This document shows positions 25,101-40,100 of a stretch of DNA of 64,000 nt, piece by piece. How positions within the stretch are numbered: the first letter of the stretch is position 1; every line of letters begins with the position of its first letter. A program made the translations under genes and the position numbers. Below the pieces are notes generated by a model. That model saw only the letters and a list, made by a program, of their open reading frames with translations. It had not been told where the DNA came from and ran no database searches. Source of the stretch: Styela clava (Eukaryota > Chordata > Ascidiacea > Stolidobranchia > Styelidae); contig NC_135255.1 in assembly GCF_964204865.1 (NCBI RefSeq), positions 3,782,001 to 3,846,000 on the forward strand, in the 5' to 3' direction.

Positions 25101-28100
25101 TTTTGATGCACTATGCTGTTCATCCAAGCCCATAAATCAATCATTTTATCCCCTTCAGGAAGTGTTTCAAAAATTTCGTGTGTTACCTTTAAATCTAACT
25201 TAATATGAATACTCTAACCTTATGTCGAAGTACTATATCTATCCCAACACCGAAAATAACGTGAATACCCTAACATATAACAGTGGAACAAGCGTGTTGA
25301 AATGGGACGGCAAGTGTGGGACACGATATTTTTGCGACGTTGCCACGGACACCTCCACATCAATAAAATTCTTGAATCTCTAGCAATTTTGCCCGACTGG
25401 GATTGGTTACAGACTGTAGTTCGCCACACCAATGGGTATCTTATTGGCATTCTCCCGAGATGAATATAAATTCCATAGTTTTTTCTATATCATGTAACAC
25501 TTTGAACAGATATTAAAATGCAAGTGTCCTGACGCTTACGATGGATCAATGTGTTTGAACGATAAAAATGGATGTAGAGACGATCCTTGCTTCGAAGGAG
25601 TTGAATGTATTGACGTTCCGGCTCCTGGAACAGGATTCCAATGTGAAAAATGTCCAAGAGGATACCAAGGAGACGGAATAGTTTGTTATGGTAGGCTTTC
25701 TGTAGTGTTTAGTAGGCTACATAAGTTCCCCACATTTTTTTCTATTTGCGTATTTGAACTGTCTATCCCTCCCTCAAAGTGCATAAAAACTCCGTTTACA
25801 TTACTTGTTCAATCTTTAAAGGAGTAATCTAATCTTATTGATGGAACGTTTGTGAATCAGCGCACATTGGTTCATGTTTAGTACGTTCCCTCATTAACGA
25901 AAGTTCATAGAATACCCGATCTTTTCATCTTATCTGTAAAATGAGCCGCCAGACCAGACAATTGTTAAAGTGAAATTTTTCAAATAATTCAATATATCAT
26001 TATTAATTACTCAGTCTCAGTGTTTGTGTTTATTTCATCACCAGCTGTTTGCGATGAGCCAATTATCGACAACGGGCAAATGATTGCTGGAAATATTTCT
26101 GTCGGATCCTCTGTAACATTCGAATGCAATAAAGGATTTGAACTTGTTGGGCAGCAAACCATCACTTGTGGTAACGATAACGAGTACGATTCACCAGTCC
26201 CAACGTGTGAAGGTAAATATTGCAATACTTCAATACAAACACTTCTTGTGCCGTTAACTCGAAGTAAGCCTGAATTACATAGGCCGTTGCGCTTAACTAA
26301 ATAACTTACTAAAAGCGAAGTCATGCTGGAACGATTATTTTGAGGATTTCAATAGTGTGATGCTTACATTTACTGGCCATCAGTAACGTGCTCCCTCTCT
26401 AAGGTATGCAAGTGGATTGTCAAAATTTGTTGTCCAGTCCCATTTACATCGACTTGTCACTGAATCTAACATTCGTGAAGTAGGTCTATCGAATTTTCCT
26501 TTCGCTCAGGACAGAATTGATATGATTCCTCGATTAGTATTCAGCATTCAAAATTTGTCCATCATAGTAACATATCAGTGAAGCTGAAAGTGAAATGGCC
26601 TATTTCCGTTATACCTTTCACGGTGGTAGTAGTACAACCAACATCCAAACTCGCTATCAACACACATATAACACTGATGTTCGAACGGTTATGACTCACA
26701 ATCAGAGTTTACGTTTTCACTATTACGTTTAACTAGCATATGAGGCGTGGTGTAATTAAATCTCACATCACAGATCAAGATGAATGTCTAACCTCTCCTT
26801 GTCACGCGGATGCCAATTGTCAAAATATTGACGGAGGTTTTCTGTGTTTTTGCAAAGAAGGATACGTGGGCGATGGAACAAACTCTTGTCAAGGTAGATT
26901 GAAAGCGATATACATTCCAACACAATTGTCTTCCACAACCCTTAAATACATTAGTTTTGTTTTGGTGTTACATCGTCTATTGATTCAGTTTGGACTAGGC
27001 TAGGGGTGTGCAATCTTAATGGCAGGAGGGCCAAACACAAGTAACTGGGTGAAGATAGCTTTTCTAGCGGTTGCATGCACAATTATTTTTTTGTTTGTTA
27101 TTGATCTTACGGCATTATCAGAGGTTCTTGCAGAAATGGCGAGTTAAAACGCATAAATTGCTGAAGAAAAGTGCTATTTAAATTATTGTCACACCGACTT
27201 TAAGAGAATTAAGTGAGAAAAACGTTTTTATAACATCGTGTATTTTGCAACAGGGGTTTTCTAGCTAGTTTTGCTAATATGACGGAGGTACTCGGGTACT
27301 AGTATAGGCTTTGTGACTCAAAAGTATTGGAATTGCTCGCACATACCAGATTATCTAACAAAAACTCTTTTCGCGGGCACACCTTCAAAATTGGCGCTTC
27401 TCCGCGGGCCGGGCCGCAGTTTGCACACCCCTGTACTAGGCTATGACATTGCTATCTTCATACTGTTTCGTAGGTGCTACCTTGATATGCGTTCTCAGCG
27501 GTTGTGATATCTCACTGAGTTTAGTTTAGAAAATGAATTCTCTGAGAATGTCTTTATGAGATTAAACGCATACAAAAGTGGTAAGCGATCAAGATCACGT
27601 TGAGCAAGTGACACCTTTTCGTGTTTACCATAATAATGTTATAATTTTACTCAAAGTGATTGCTTTAATTAAAAAGTTATCATTTGAAAGATCGCATATC
27701 GAGATTTTCGTAACACGAGCCTATTTTTTTCAGCTGCCGTCTCGATCGAATATTTCAATTGTGATGTTTTGGGCAATGACACAATCCGTGTTAGCTGGCT
27801 AGTACCGCCAAAGTGGAGGAATTCTCTTGTTATCGACCAGGTAATAGGAATATGAAAGTACTTCGACGGCATTTCCCCCTATCTTTCAATTTTTGAGGGG
27901 AGATAATTTTAGAGATGAAATTTGAATTTTATATCTCAGTTCTTCTTTATGTTTTCAAAGAAGGTATAATGAAGCAGTTCAGTGGTCATTCTTTCCGAGT
28001 CATCGAAAATGGCCCCGACTAAACGGCAATAGTAGATTGGGTGAAAATAATATTTCATCATTTTAATGGCAAATAGCTGCATTGGTAGTTTGATTCTGAT

Positions 28101-31100
28101 CAAGCTAGCAAAAACGTTCTCAAAATGAACATAAAAATAGGTTAATTATAGGTATGTGAAAAATTTTCTAGGGTCGGAGAAACATTGATTTATTTTGTAA
28201 TATAGTACAATCTGTAATATTGTGATTTATCCTTGACTGTTAGATGTGATTGTCAAATGTCCACTTTATCGTACTGATGCCGATTTATTTTCAATAACTG
28301 GTTCATAAAAATCAATTGCAGTCGATTATACTCATACATAGTTGCTATTATTTTATTATTATTATTCAGTTTATCGTTTCTTGGAATCCACGCGAAGACT
28401 TGTCGTATGACACAGAGGAAGAATTGAAGACATATTTTGATGAATTCGATGACTACGAAGAAAAACTGAATGATGTCATCGAAACGGTAATCCTTAAAAA
28501 TAATTGACAAATGAACAAATCTTTTTATTTCACCTAATAATAAGGGAAATAAAACCACTGGGAGCTTTTCAGATGTTTCATTATTATAGACATTTACTTT
28601 CACCTATACTATTATTCTGCTTTTAAATGGACGGTCGAAATGACTTCAGCATGTTCAACCGGATCAAATGACTGTATATAAAACACTGTGTAGATGAATA
28701 ATGAATAATTCTATAGTTTCGTATGCCGAGACACGATTACATTTATGTCATCTTCATCTCTCATGGATTTTTCTCAGATTAGTCACAATAATTGAGTGGA
28801 TTTTACTAATGTATATTAGATAAACGAGCAAACTGAAAATCTTAAAAATATGAGGTGTTTATTACAAACATTTTATTTTTATTTTTCATCTCCAGGAAAC
28901 CGTGCCGTCTTTAAAGTACAGAGCAATTGCGCGAAATGAATCTTCATTTATCATAACCAATCTCCGCCCAAGCACGCTATATTTTATTAGACTCAGGATG
29001 CAAATCACCGAAGGGCTTGTAGAAAACCCAACTCGATCATGTGTGAAAGTAACGGGAGAAGGACGTGAGTTTGATAGCTTTTGCCACGATTTATACGGAT
29101 ATGAAATCATTTTTGTCCATTTTACTCTCTTGATTACGAATACACGAGCTTTTCGAACATAAGTTTTTAATTGTGGAGTGGGATTTTACTCACTATTTGC
29201 CTTGATTTGATTCAGGTTTCAGATTATCAAATGTTTTACAACAGTATTTTTTCGAAGTGTATTCGTTGCGACGATTGCCGCAAAGTTTTAAAGTATCTGT
29301 GAAAATATACTTATAATAAAAATAAGATCATAAAGAAGCTAACAATAAGTGTTTAATTTGTAATACATCATAGGAAACCAAATATGAATCAGGTACATTT
29401 TAATGCGATATGCAGACTCGTTTAATTTGGCAAACCTCGTCGGATCTCTGAATTAGGCGTGTCTCGTTTAGTATTAATCTTGATGTATCTTTGCGTTTAA
29501 TGACAGCCAACGCAGAAAATCTTGTCTCGTGTAGATAGGGAGTACCAACCGGGATACTAAATCGTTTATCATAGGGCGTAATGGGTTTATTAATATATGT
29601 TAGTACTTAGTAGTCACTGTATTTACGTAACAAAGAAGAAACACACGCGTGTCAGCAGTTAGTATGAATTGATGAAACTCCACCCTAACATTAATCACTG
29701 TTCTTTCATGAAGTGATTTTACTGCACTGAAACAAACATTTTCCATTTTTGAACAAGCGCGCACTTCCCCGGCCACTAGTTTGTGGCACAAAAGAGTTGA
29801 CATGATACACCATAGTGATGGTGAGTGTGTTTGGGCGGTATTTTAGGATTTTACCAAATTTGATGCTTTTTTATGAGTATAAGTAAGTATAAGTATATTT
29901 ACACGTTTTATTCGTATGCGAGGCTGTATGCTTCGTTCAATTTTCAAAACCTTCCCTTTTTATATTTTAAAGTTTCGTCGCCGCCTCAAAATCTTCTAGT
30001 TGAAAATGAAAGAGCAGATAGTATAAAAATATCTTGGGACACACCTGATGAACCAATGGGAATAATACTTGGTTACACAGTTGAATACAGACAAGCGTCT
30101 TCATGTATAGGCAATATATGCAAGGAGAGTAAAATAATACAAGTAAGTTTATCAGATTTAAATTTGTTGCTGGTGTGAAATTGATTAAATTTTAATTTCG
30201 AGTACATCATTCACCTAATGTCTGACCTATTATTGGTCCGGGTTCTCAAAAACGCAATGCTGATGACTAGGGATAAACATCATTTCAATAATTATTTGAC
30301 ACCTCATTCCAGTACGAGTTGTTGATAAAATGCTTCGGCAGTCAAGTTGATCTCCAATGCGCAATTCATTCATTGTACTATATTTAAAGTTTAATATTTC
30401 CAGTAATTTGAATACTAGATGAACAAACGCGCAAACTATTTACATTGCCTTTCATTCAGGTTCTTGCTGATCGGTTATCAACAGATATCATTCGTCTTCT
30501 GCCTTCTACAAGATATCTAATTCGGATTGCTGCTATCAATAGTGCCGGCACGGGATCTTATACTGAACAAGTTCAGGCTTCTACAAGTAATGTGTTTTAT
30601 TTCATGAAACACAAAATTAAAAAAATTCGTGACCTTGTTTTGTTCCTTTTCAGTTGTTCAAACAAATACTAGACGCTTTTTACTTATTTTCTATCAATAA
30701 ATTATTTTTCATTGTAGATTGTATTTTCCTTATAGTTTTCTAAATCTCGAAAATTTGTTGTCTAATTTTAGGAAGCGGCGAGCTAGTCAGCATAATGAAA
30801 AAGTCTGAGATTGGGAAGTCAAATAGTCTAGGTAAGTTGCGGTTGTGGGCCATATTTCAATTAGAAAATTTTCTAATTGTTATCGTTTTTATTTGAAAGG
30901 CGGGTCCTGCATCAAGATATCATTTCTCTTGAAAAGAGAATGGAAAGCTGATATTGGTCAAAGAAATCTTTTGGCTGGAAATTTGGAGAAAATGGTAAGT
31001 ACATATATATTTATATACTTATTTTCGTATGCTAATGTTTTTTCGTTATATCCAAAACTATTTTTTAAATAACATAATGAATCATCCTGTATAATGGCCT

Positions 31101-34100
31101 TATTTGCTGGGATACAACCATGAATATAACATATATATAACGTGAATGATTCGAAAGATTGGGAAAAACATTTGAGAATGTGTTTCTGGGAATTATGTTG
31201 ATCTCCAAAAAGGTCATTATTTACCGGCTAAATATAGAATTTGATTGTGTTTGTTCAGCTAACTTCCATGTTTGAAACGTTGGGAAAAGGACCTGCTCAT
31301 GTGAATGATTTGACTCTCAATGAAGTTGACGACTACACAAAAGTTTTTTTCCATCTTCAGATGCCAGATTTGACCATGATTAGTAAGATTTTCAGACGCA
31401 AATCAAATCATATATATTTTCACGTTTAGAACATTAAACACGGGATTCCTTTTAGATGGAGAGGATCATCGAGAATTGACAATAACTCTCAACACAACAA
31501 TCATAAGCAACTCGGGATCCAATTCACTGTTACAAACTTTGAATACTAAATCGATTGAAATAGAAGGTAATGATCACGATTTACATATCTTCTTTCATTA
31601 CTTATTTTATACTCTTTCTTCTTTTAGTAAATAGTTTTTTAGCAAAAATGGATTTAGAGTGCCGCCTTATGGTCCGTAAAATACGGTAATCTGAATTTAC
31701 TACAGACGAATAAATTATATTTTTCTGTTGTTTAGTGTCATATCAATTGAATATACGATACAATGCCTAATTTCTTCACTTTATACCATTGTAGAATGCG
31801 AAGCTTGTGATCGAGAAGACAGCAATAATTGCGGATCTGGTACTAAATGCTATAACTTACCCGGAAGCTATTATTGTCTCTGTTCACCCGGTTTTGAACC
31901 CGTGCCAAGAAGCAATGAGCTACCATTTCCCATTAATTGTAAAGAGAAGAGAGTATCAAAAGAGGTAATCTATTTACTGTTCTGTTTTTCATTGCTTCTA
32001 TAAATTGCGATGGTAAATTAAATATTAATATTCTATATGCAATTTTACGCGTAGTCGCATACATTGGATAATGAGTGAAAAGCAGATCGAAGAAAAACAA
32101 GCTACATATTTGTTTATCTTTGGAATATAAGTTACGTCTGATCGCTCGACTTACATAATGCTTGAGGAAATATTCAAACAATTTCAGTCACCAGTGAAGA
32201 TATAACTAGCCCCAAATTAGCATCAAATTGTACTTCTCAGTTACACAAAATGATGATCATTAGTTATAGAAAATGTTGAAATTATTATTCAAATTTAATT
32301 ATTATTCAAAATTGTCTATTACATTATTTTTCAGATGTCTTTGGTGAAGCCCGTTCGCATTCCTCCAAACTTTTTAGCGTGCGATCGTGCAAAATATGAC
32401 ATTGTAATTATGGTTGATGGAAGCAGAACAGTAACAGATCCATCGTACAGACTCGTATTACGGGCCGTCACAAAATTTATTGATTACTTGGAAATCGGAC
32501 CGTATGCAACTCAAGTAAGTAAAGATGTTTAATCTTGGTTTACATTACTTTTTCTACGTCACTTAATCACGTCTTTCGTTCTGAACAATGCCCTGTACAA
32601 GCATCAGCTGATATGTAAGGGGGACTATTTTTGAAAAGAGCGAAACCTGTCTGGTATCTTACAAACTCGAGATATTCAAACTGTGGTCATCAACACATCC
32701 AAGTCTAATGGTTTGACCGATAGATCATCTGGCCAACTGAGCTTATTAAGATAAAGTAAGATGGTTCTCCGTGTCTTAACTTTTAATGTTGGCCTTGATT
32801 TCATTCTGTAGATCTCCCTACTTCAGTGATAATATTCATCCGAGAGTCTTCATTTATCTTATATAGCCATTATGAGCAACATCTTTATTTCTCGTTCAAA
32901 CTTTCATCGCCATATCAAGCCCAAACCAACCTGTACTTATGGATAGTTTGGTATTGTTGTGTCCCATTGAATCGACGATGATCTATTCAAAGATTTGCCA
33001 TCACATATTTTACCTTACTTTTTGTCTCAGATTGCATTCGTACAATATTCAAGGAATATTAAAGTTGCTTTCCACTTGAATGACTTTGCAAACAAGAAGA
33101 GTCTTATACAAGCAGTTGGCAACATTCCGTACTCGGGATTTGGTACAAAAACTGGATTAGGTATATATATATAATTATATATATATATATATATATTTAA
33201 TCGTATTTTGAAAACTATGTAATATTTGCAGTTTTTGCTAAAGTCCATAACTCGATATATAAAATTCCTGTATTACGACTAGAACAAAAAGTTTTCATCT
33301 ATTATTATAGCGTTTTATTTGTTCAGCAATACAAAAACTCCAGGACGAGGTTTTGTTGTCTTCGCGCGGAAGAAGACAACGAAACGATCTTCATGTCATT
33401 ATTATTACTGATGGAAAAAGTGCGGACGATGTAACTTTACCTGCAAGTAATCTGCACAAGGTTTGTTTTATTTTACAATCTGAACAAAAATATTTGGTAC
33501 GAATTCCATGGACAGACACTACCTGGGTATATAAGGAGAAAAATCAAAAACACCAATATCCCCCGTCTAAAAAAAATTTAATATTGGAAATATGAAGAAA
33601 TATAATTTACTTTAAACTCGATTGCTCTTTATAAGAACCGTAAACCGTTGCGTTGAGATTGTGGTTTGTGTATTGTCGACATTTGCGCCTGGGGCGATTT
33701 AAAAAGTTGTTTTTCGAATTCATCCCATTGTTATTTTAATTTCAAAATAAAAAAAAATGTTGATACCGAATAGACTCTTTGCCAGGTTATTGTTCGAATG
33801 CGATAGTATGTTTTTCAGACAGATAACGTATTCAAGGCCCCGGGCTTTCTTATCGCTCCATGTTATTTGATACAACATACCGCGAAAAAATGTCTCGACT
33901 TCATTGCCAAACAGTCGTAATGACTTTGAAATTTTTATTAAATATAAAAAAGAGACATTGTTGATTGACCGGAATTTATAATTTACATCAACTTTTAGAT
34001 CACCTCTCATGTGCATGTCATTGGAGTGTCCAATCACGTCGATAAAAAGGAATTGAGAGATATAGCTGGCTACGATGGAAGAGTTACTACGTATCCAAAT

Positions 34101-37100
34101 TTCAAATTACTTGAACAAAAGATGCCTGCCATGTTACGTAACTCAATATGTCCATGTATGTGCTGCATTGCTTCTATAGCTTTTGACATTTTTTATTTTG
34201 ACATTTTATGTTGATTGTAGGTTCATAAATGTAGGTTATACGATTTCTAAGTATTTGAAACAAAATAGCTTAATTAGCTCATCCACTATATTATATTGAT
34301 ATAGCAAGTTTGAAATACAAACCTCTTCAATGACAGTTTATTTTACACATTTTTCATTCTTGAGTGTGTACTTATATATATAACACAGTTAGCATGGGCC
34401 ATAATTGTTGGAATGTATTTTCAATTTTTTGTTCAACGTGTAATGTTTATCATGAGGGTTTTTCGATTTTAGCATATGGCTGTTCTGAAAACAATGATTA
34501 CCTGGACGTAATTTTTGCTCTTGAAACAACACTTGCTACTTCAGGAAATTTGTTCGGTGGAATGAAAAAGTTTGCCTTAAATGTGGCCAGCCAATTTAAT
34601 GTTGGACAGCTATCAACCAAAGTAAGTCGCATACCTGGATTACCAAATCATTTAGGATAGTATGAGAAAAAAGTTATAAACGCTGCAGTTCGTCAGAAAA
34701 ACATAATAATAACATAAAAGTTCTGCAGTATGTCATAAACTGCAACTAAATACCGGTACCTATATGACAGAAACATCGACAACTTCGCAATCATCGGCAA
34801 TGAGATTAAACCATTTTGCATACCTATCCTTATTCTAAGACATAATTATTTGCCAAATTTAATATTTTTCATTGTGTCACTCGACTGAATAAATGGCATC
34901 GCCGTCCTCTGAATGAAATGGCATCGCCGTCCTCGTTGTCCTGTACACCACGTTTTTTCACTGATATGTAAAACTGTGTATTAATCGTTAATATTATATT
35001 TTTTTTACGTTAGGTTGGTGCTGTGACCATGGGCTCGACTTCATCGATAGAATTTTTTCTCGATGAACATGAAACTGGAACTGAAATTGCAAAAGCCTTG
35101 GAACAAATTACTCACAATGGAAGGGAGCCAAAGTTATTACTTGGCAAAGGTAATTTTTGTTATATCAGTTGTATTGCAAAGTTTTGTTGTTTATGTTCCT
35201 AACGCGATGAAGATATCAATTTTAGTAGTGCCAAAATGATATAAACTAATGCTCTTACTCACTAAATACGCCACTGCCACGTTGTCTAGAAATAATTGTT
35301 TTATGGGTATCCCCATTAATAAACCACTCTTGGCTATCACAAAAATAAAATGAAGCAACCATTTTAACTTTTGTCATCATAGTATATTATAGTTAAGAAT
35401 TGCATTTAAAAATTAGTTATCAAACAGTGAAGTTTTGTTATTTGAATAATGTTAGTCCGGTATTAGAATACAGATGATAAACTCTACAGCGTGCACTAAA
35501 CCAATGTGGTTTATATCATATTGAAGAGCTTATCTCCTTTTGCTTTGCCCACTTGTTCAAAGCCTCGTTCAGAGTGAGGAATCCTTCAAATTTTTTTCAG
35601 CACTACAGTTTATTGAAGCAAATTTACTGCTGAATAGAAAGGGCAGACGACCAGGAGCTGGACTGGTCATGATTGTTGTTACCAAAGGGAACCTACCGGA
35701 TGATTTTGCTTCGGCTGCAGCGTCATTAAAAAATCAAGGCGCTGTTTTACACATCGTTGGAATAGGAGTTAGTATATTTTTATGATTGTTGTTGGAAGTA
35801 GTATGGTAGGCCATATATTTATATATATATATATATATAGCTAGTCACGTGTTGCGTTTTGCAATTAGGATAGGATAGGATTTACATATTTATTCCAAGA
35901 GAGAGAGAGGAAAGCTGATAAGACGGCTTAAATATATGGCGAACCACGCCTCTCATCTGGTTACCACTCCATGTTGGTCATGGGATTAGTTGTTTTCTGA
36001 AGCATGGCCAATATATGTAAAAATAGGTCCAAATTTTCGTTGCGGCGTATTGGTTGTTATTTATTTGCTCTTGGTCATCATATGTATAATATATTTCAGC
36101 CATTGAGAAGAAAACTAATGGAAGAAATATCATTACCACAAGGCGTGGTGTTTGGTACAACCGAAGCAACGTTAAATTCTACTGAAATATCAAGAAGAGT
36201 TTCGAAAGAGATCAAAAAGGCAGCAAATTGTCCTAGTGAGTGTTCGTCTATTTTTGGTGCAATGTTTTGTTCATTTTTAAATTAAAGATATTGCAACTAA
36301 CTTTTTTCGTAGTTTCATGTAGAATTACAAGAATAAATATATATGGTCACATATTTTCATTAAAACTATTTCAGGAATCTTTCCTCCAGTTGGAATTCAA
36401 GTCCATATAATAAATGAGAAATCGATTCATGTTTCTTGGAAATCCAGAACTGGTGTGAACTCATTTATAGTCTATGTAAGTTAATCTTTCTTGACTTGCA
36501 TTTCTGTTGCTACAGACTTTAGACCAATTTTCCATCTGGGAAACTGGGATAAACTTTTATAAAATATATTCTTAGTGGAATTAGTTAAATTAAAAGTATA
36601 ACTTCTTTAGATATAATAATCTAATAGCAATAATAAAAATTTAAAATAAAAATTTGGTATAACTTAAATTGGTTGGTATTCAGCTGTATAAAGGTGATGG
36701 TCGAGATGCATCCAGCTATATCAAGCAGGTTCGAGTCACAGGAAATTCCTATGTATTTGATGAAAAAAATGGTTTTCAACCTGGAACACAATATTCTGTT
36801 ATGGTACAGACAAGACGGGGACGAGGAGGAAAAAATTCCAATGTTGTAGAGTTTTGGACAGGTTTGTTTATCATTAGGTTTCACTAAAATCGAGAAAGTT
36901 TAATTTGTTTCTTAGTGGTAAAAGTTTTGTCTAGTACTTTTTAATATTTTGTTTGGAATACCAGATCCTCCTCAATCTGTGGTAACAACATTTCTGAAAT
37001 GTAAACAAAATGAACACACTTACCTCAGAATACTGTTCAAGTAAGAATACTGTTCAAAACTGATAAAGTAATATTTTAAATATACATGCAGCAGTAGCAT

Positions 37101-40100
37101 AAATTAAGGCTTCATTCGAAAAATTTAGGATTATAATTTTATCATTAATAAAATTAGGCAAAATTCAATATATTGCATATTTTTCATAGTTAGTAATGGA
37201 ACCTTTTTATTACAGTTTGAGGGCTGCATTTCAATGAATATCCTAATTAGTATCATTCAGATATTTGTTCAAGTACTGAATTGTCGTTATGGTCCAGTGT
37301 ACTCTACGAGGATCAACTGTGCAATGATTCTTAGCTTTTCTCATTAAGAGCTACTGTGTTAATCTAAATAAAATTTTACTATTTCCATTAGATCCTGCAC
37401 AAGTTACAGGCAATGTAAAGGTAGTCAGATTGGCATCAAATTTACAAATATCATTTCCGCCTGTTGTTGGAAATGTTGACGAATATAAAACTGTATTAGT
37501 TAATGCTTCGACGATGGAAGTACTAGCTGTTGATACTATCAATGTTAAGAAACAGAAGTCTGTTAAAGATATAATTGCTGTTTTCCAAAACAATATACCT
37601 GGAAAGTAAGTACTTTTAGCTACAAATATTGGGTGCCTTTTTATGTGCTTTAGTACATAGATTACATCATTTATGTATATTCGCTCAAAGTAAAGATCAT
37701 ATTCACAAGAATTGACTGTGAAATGAATAAAACTCACTCATCAGTAAAGTTGCAAGTGTCCTTTTGAGTGTAAAAGGAGTGTGGCAAAACATTAAATGAG
37801 GTGCAATCAGATATTAGTTAGGTATTCGAGAATTTTCGAAGAATTCTGAAATTTTTAATTAGACAAGTTTTGTTCATGTAAAGTCATATTTTTTACAATA
37901 ATAGATTTTCATTATAATATCTTGAATTTGACTTGAGTCAATTCACCACGGAGTGATTACATCTTATGAATCAATGTACCTAATATCCAATTAATGACAA
38001 ACTCAAGCTTCCCTGGCATTTGCATTTTGGCAACTTCTATTACCCCCTTTGTTAGTAGCCAGGTCAATATTTTGAATATTGAAAATTGTCATCTTGCATT
38101 GGTCAATCCAAGTCTCCTACCAGAACAAGATTTTCTGTACAATGTATTTTTCAATTAAAAGTATATACAATAACCTCGTTTGAAAACAACATTTTCATTT
38201 TTAAATTACCCATATTTCTTCTTAGATACTTGTTCCTTGTTACCACTGTGAGTGGCCCAAAGTCATCAAAGCCTGTGCCATTTGATTTTTTGGTTGATGA
38301 ACTTGAAATACCGAAGAATTTGAAAACTGTGTTATCCAGGACCAACATGCTTGGTATTACGTGGGATTCTATCAAGAATGTCGAAGTGAGTTGGCAAAAA
38401 ATTGACTTTAAACTTGTATATCAGTCACTTAACTTAGACTTGCACATCAAATGAATCTGTTCATGTTTTGTACCATAACTACACAACACATCTTTAAACA
38501 AGTTCAGTAGTGGAAATCGGACCGGATTGTGTACACAGAACTCTTGCTTTTTTAATTCAGGCTTCAGCAGAAGGCTAATTATGTGATATAGAAGAAGTTT
38601 ATTTGAAATAAGAACCCAGGGTCAATTTTTTCATTATTTATGGTAATTATTGTGTAACATATCGAGATATGGCTGTGTGTTTTTGTGTGCATCAGAAACT
38701 ATATCATTTGCAATTTATTTACAGGGATATCTTGTCGAATTGACAGGCCCATTGCCAGGAGATAGTACTTTTATGATACACAAAACAAGTGATCCAAATT
38801 ATACCTTTCAAAAATTATCACCAGCAAATCAATATGAAATCAAAGTCAGATCTTTTATAAATAATATGGAGCAGACCAGTGATTATTCAAGGAAACATAT
38901 CTCCAATACCGGTTAGTAACTATTCCTTCACCTTATTATTTCCCACCATTTGAGCAACTCAGATAATGGTACTACAAAAATGGTACATGTCATGCACCAC
39001 TTGTACTCCTTATCACACTCGTACCACTTATGGTGTACTGTTATGGACATCAAAAGTACTATAGCAGAATCACTTTTGCTACACATTCGAATCATGTCTA
39101 GATAAAATAACAGTGCAATTCCTTTTGATGGTTACATCCGAGTCTAAAATCAATAAAACAAAGGAGAAAGGCACAAAGATATGGGTACAAAGTATTCTGT
39201 TACTGTAATCCTAAGGTGTTTGTTTATCACAAAATTACCAAACTCAATTGGCCGAAAATCGATGTCGTAATGTATTTCCTTCTCGCTTTTTAGCAAATTT
39301 GAATATGCTTCGGATTCTCCAGAGTAATTTTCAAGATATAGAAAAATAACTACGTTAGTTTCTAATTATTGATATTGCAAGGTTTAATTGGGCGTGTGAA
39401 AATAAGAGGATACATCTACCTACTGTACATTCTGATCTTTATGCTAAGCTGCTTGCTATATTTACTTTGACTAATAATAATAAATAAACATATTTTGGAA
39501 ATAATCAGAAGTTAAATACTGAGATACAGGAAATTTTGTTGCACTAGAACTTACTGGAAGAATGCACTGGAATTTAAAAAGTGATGTTATTTCATCTGAT
39601 AACAACAAGTTTTGTGTTTTAGCTCCACTGCCTATTACAACATTGAAACCAACAATGACTTCTGATGGTGTTCGAGTCAAGTTTGTTGGAGTGGAAAAAG
39701 TTGATCATTATATACTTTCTATCAAATTTGGAAAAGACATGGATAATAAAAACATTTTGGACAAGTTTGAGGCATATCAATTCTTACCTTTTTTTTTTCC
39801 TTCTTTTTTATTAATTAAGAACGCACAAAAGTTAGCAACAGAGTTTTAGAATGGATAAGCTCTAAATGAAACCACAAGAATTTTACTGGTATTTGAACTG
39901 ATTCAGCTAAAAAGGCATAATGAAACAATACGATTTTTACTTATCAAAATGTGATAGCTCAGTGAAACACTTGAATTTCTGCTATGGCATGTTTACAAAA
40001 TCTTTTTATACTGGGCATCCGAAAATTAGGTAAAACCATATTATCAGTGAAAGTTTTTAGAACTCTTCTCATATATGGGGATCTTGAAGTGCTAATAGAA

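Noticed and set aside
31964-32335. A gene boundary between the EGF at 31795 and vWA1, whose exon begins with ATG (MSLVKP)
   Set aside because: The ATG follows a good acceptor and the phase (0) fits the preceding exon; no signal peptide follows the ATG, so one gene is simpler.
33163-33196. TA-rich run as a regulatory element
   Set aside because: Ordinary TA microsatellite right after a donor; similar runs occur near 24208 and 35815.
37351-37737. 128-codon minus-strand frame
   Set aside because: It lies antisense to the FN3-4 exon, whose plus-strand frame has AG/GT borders and matching phases.
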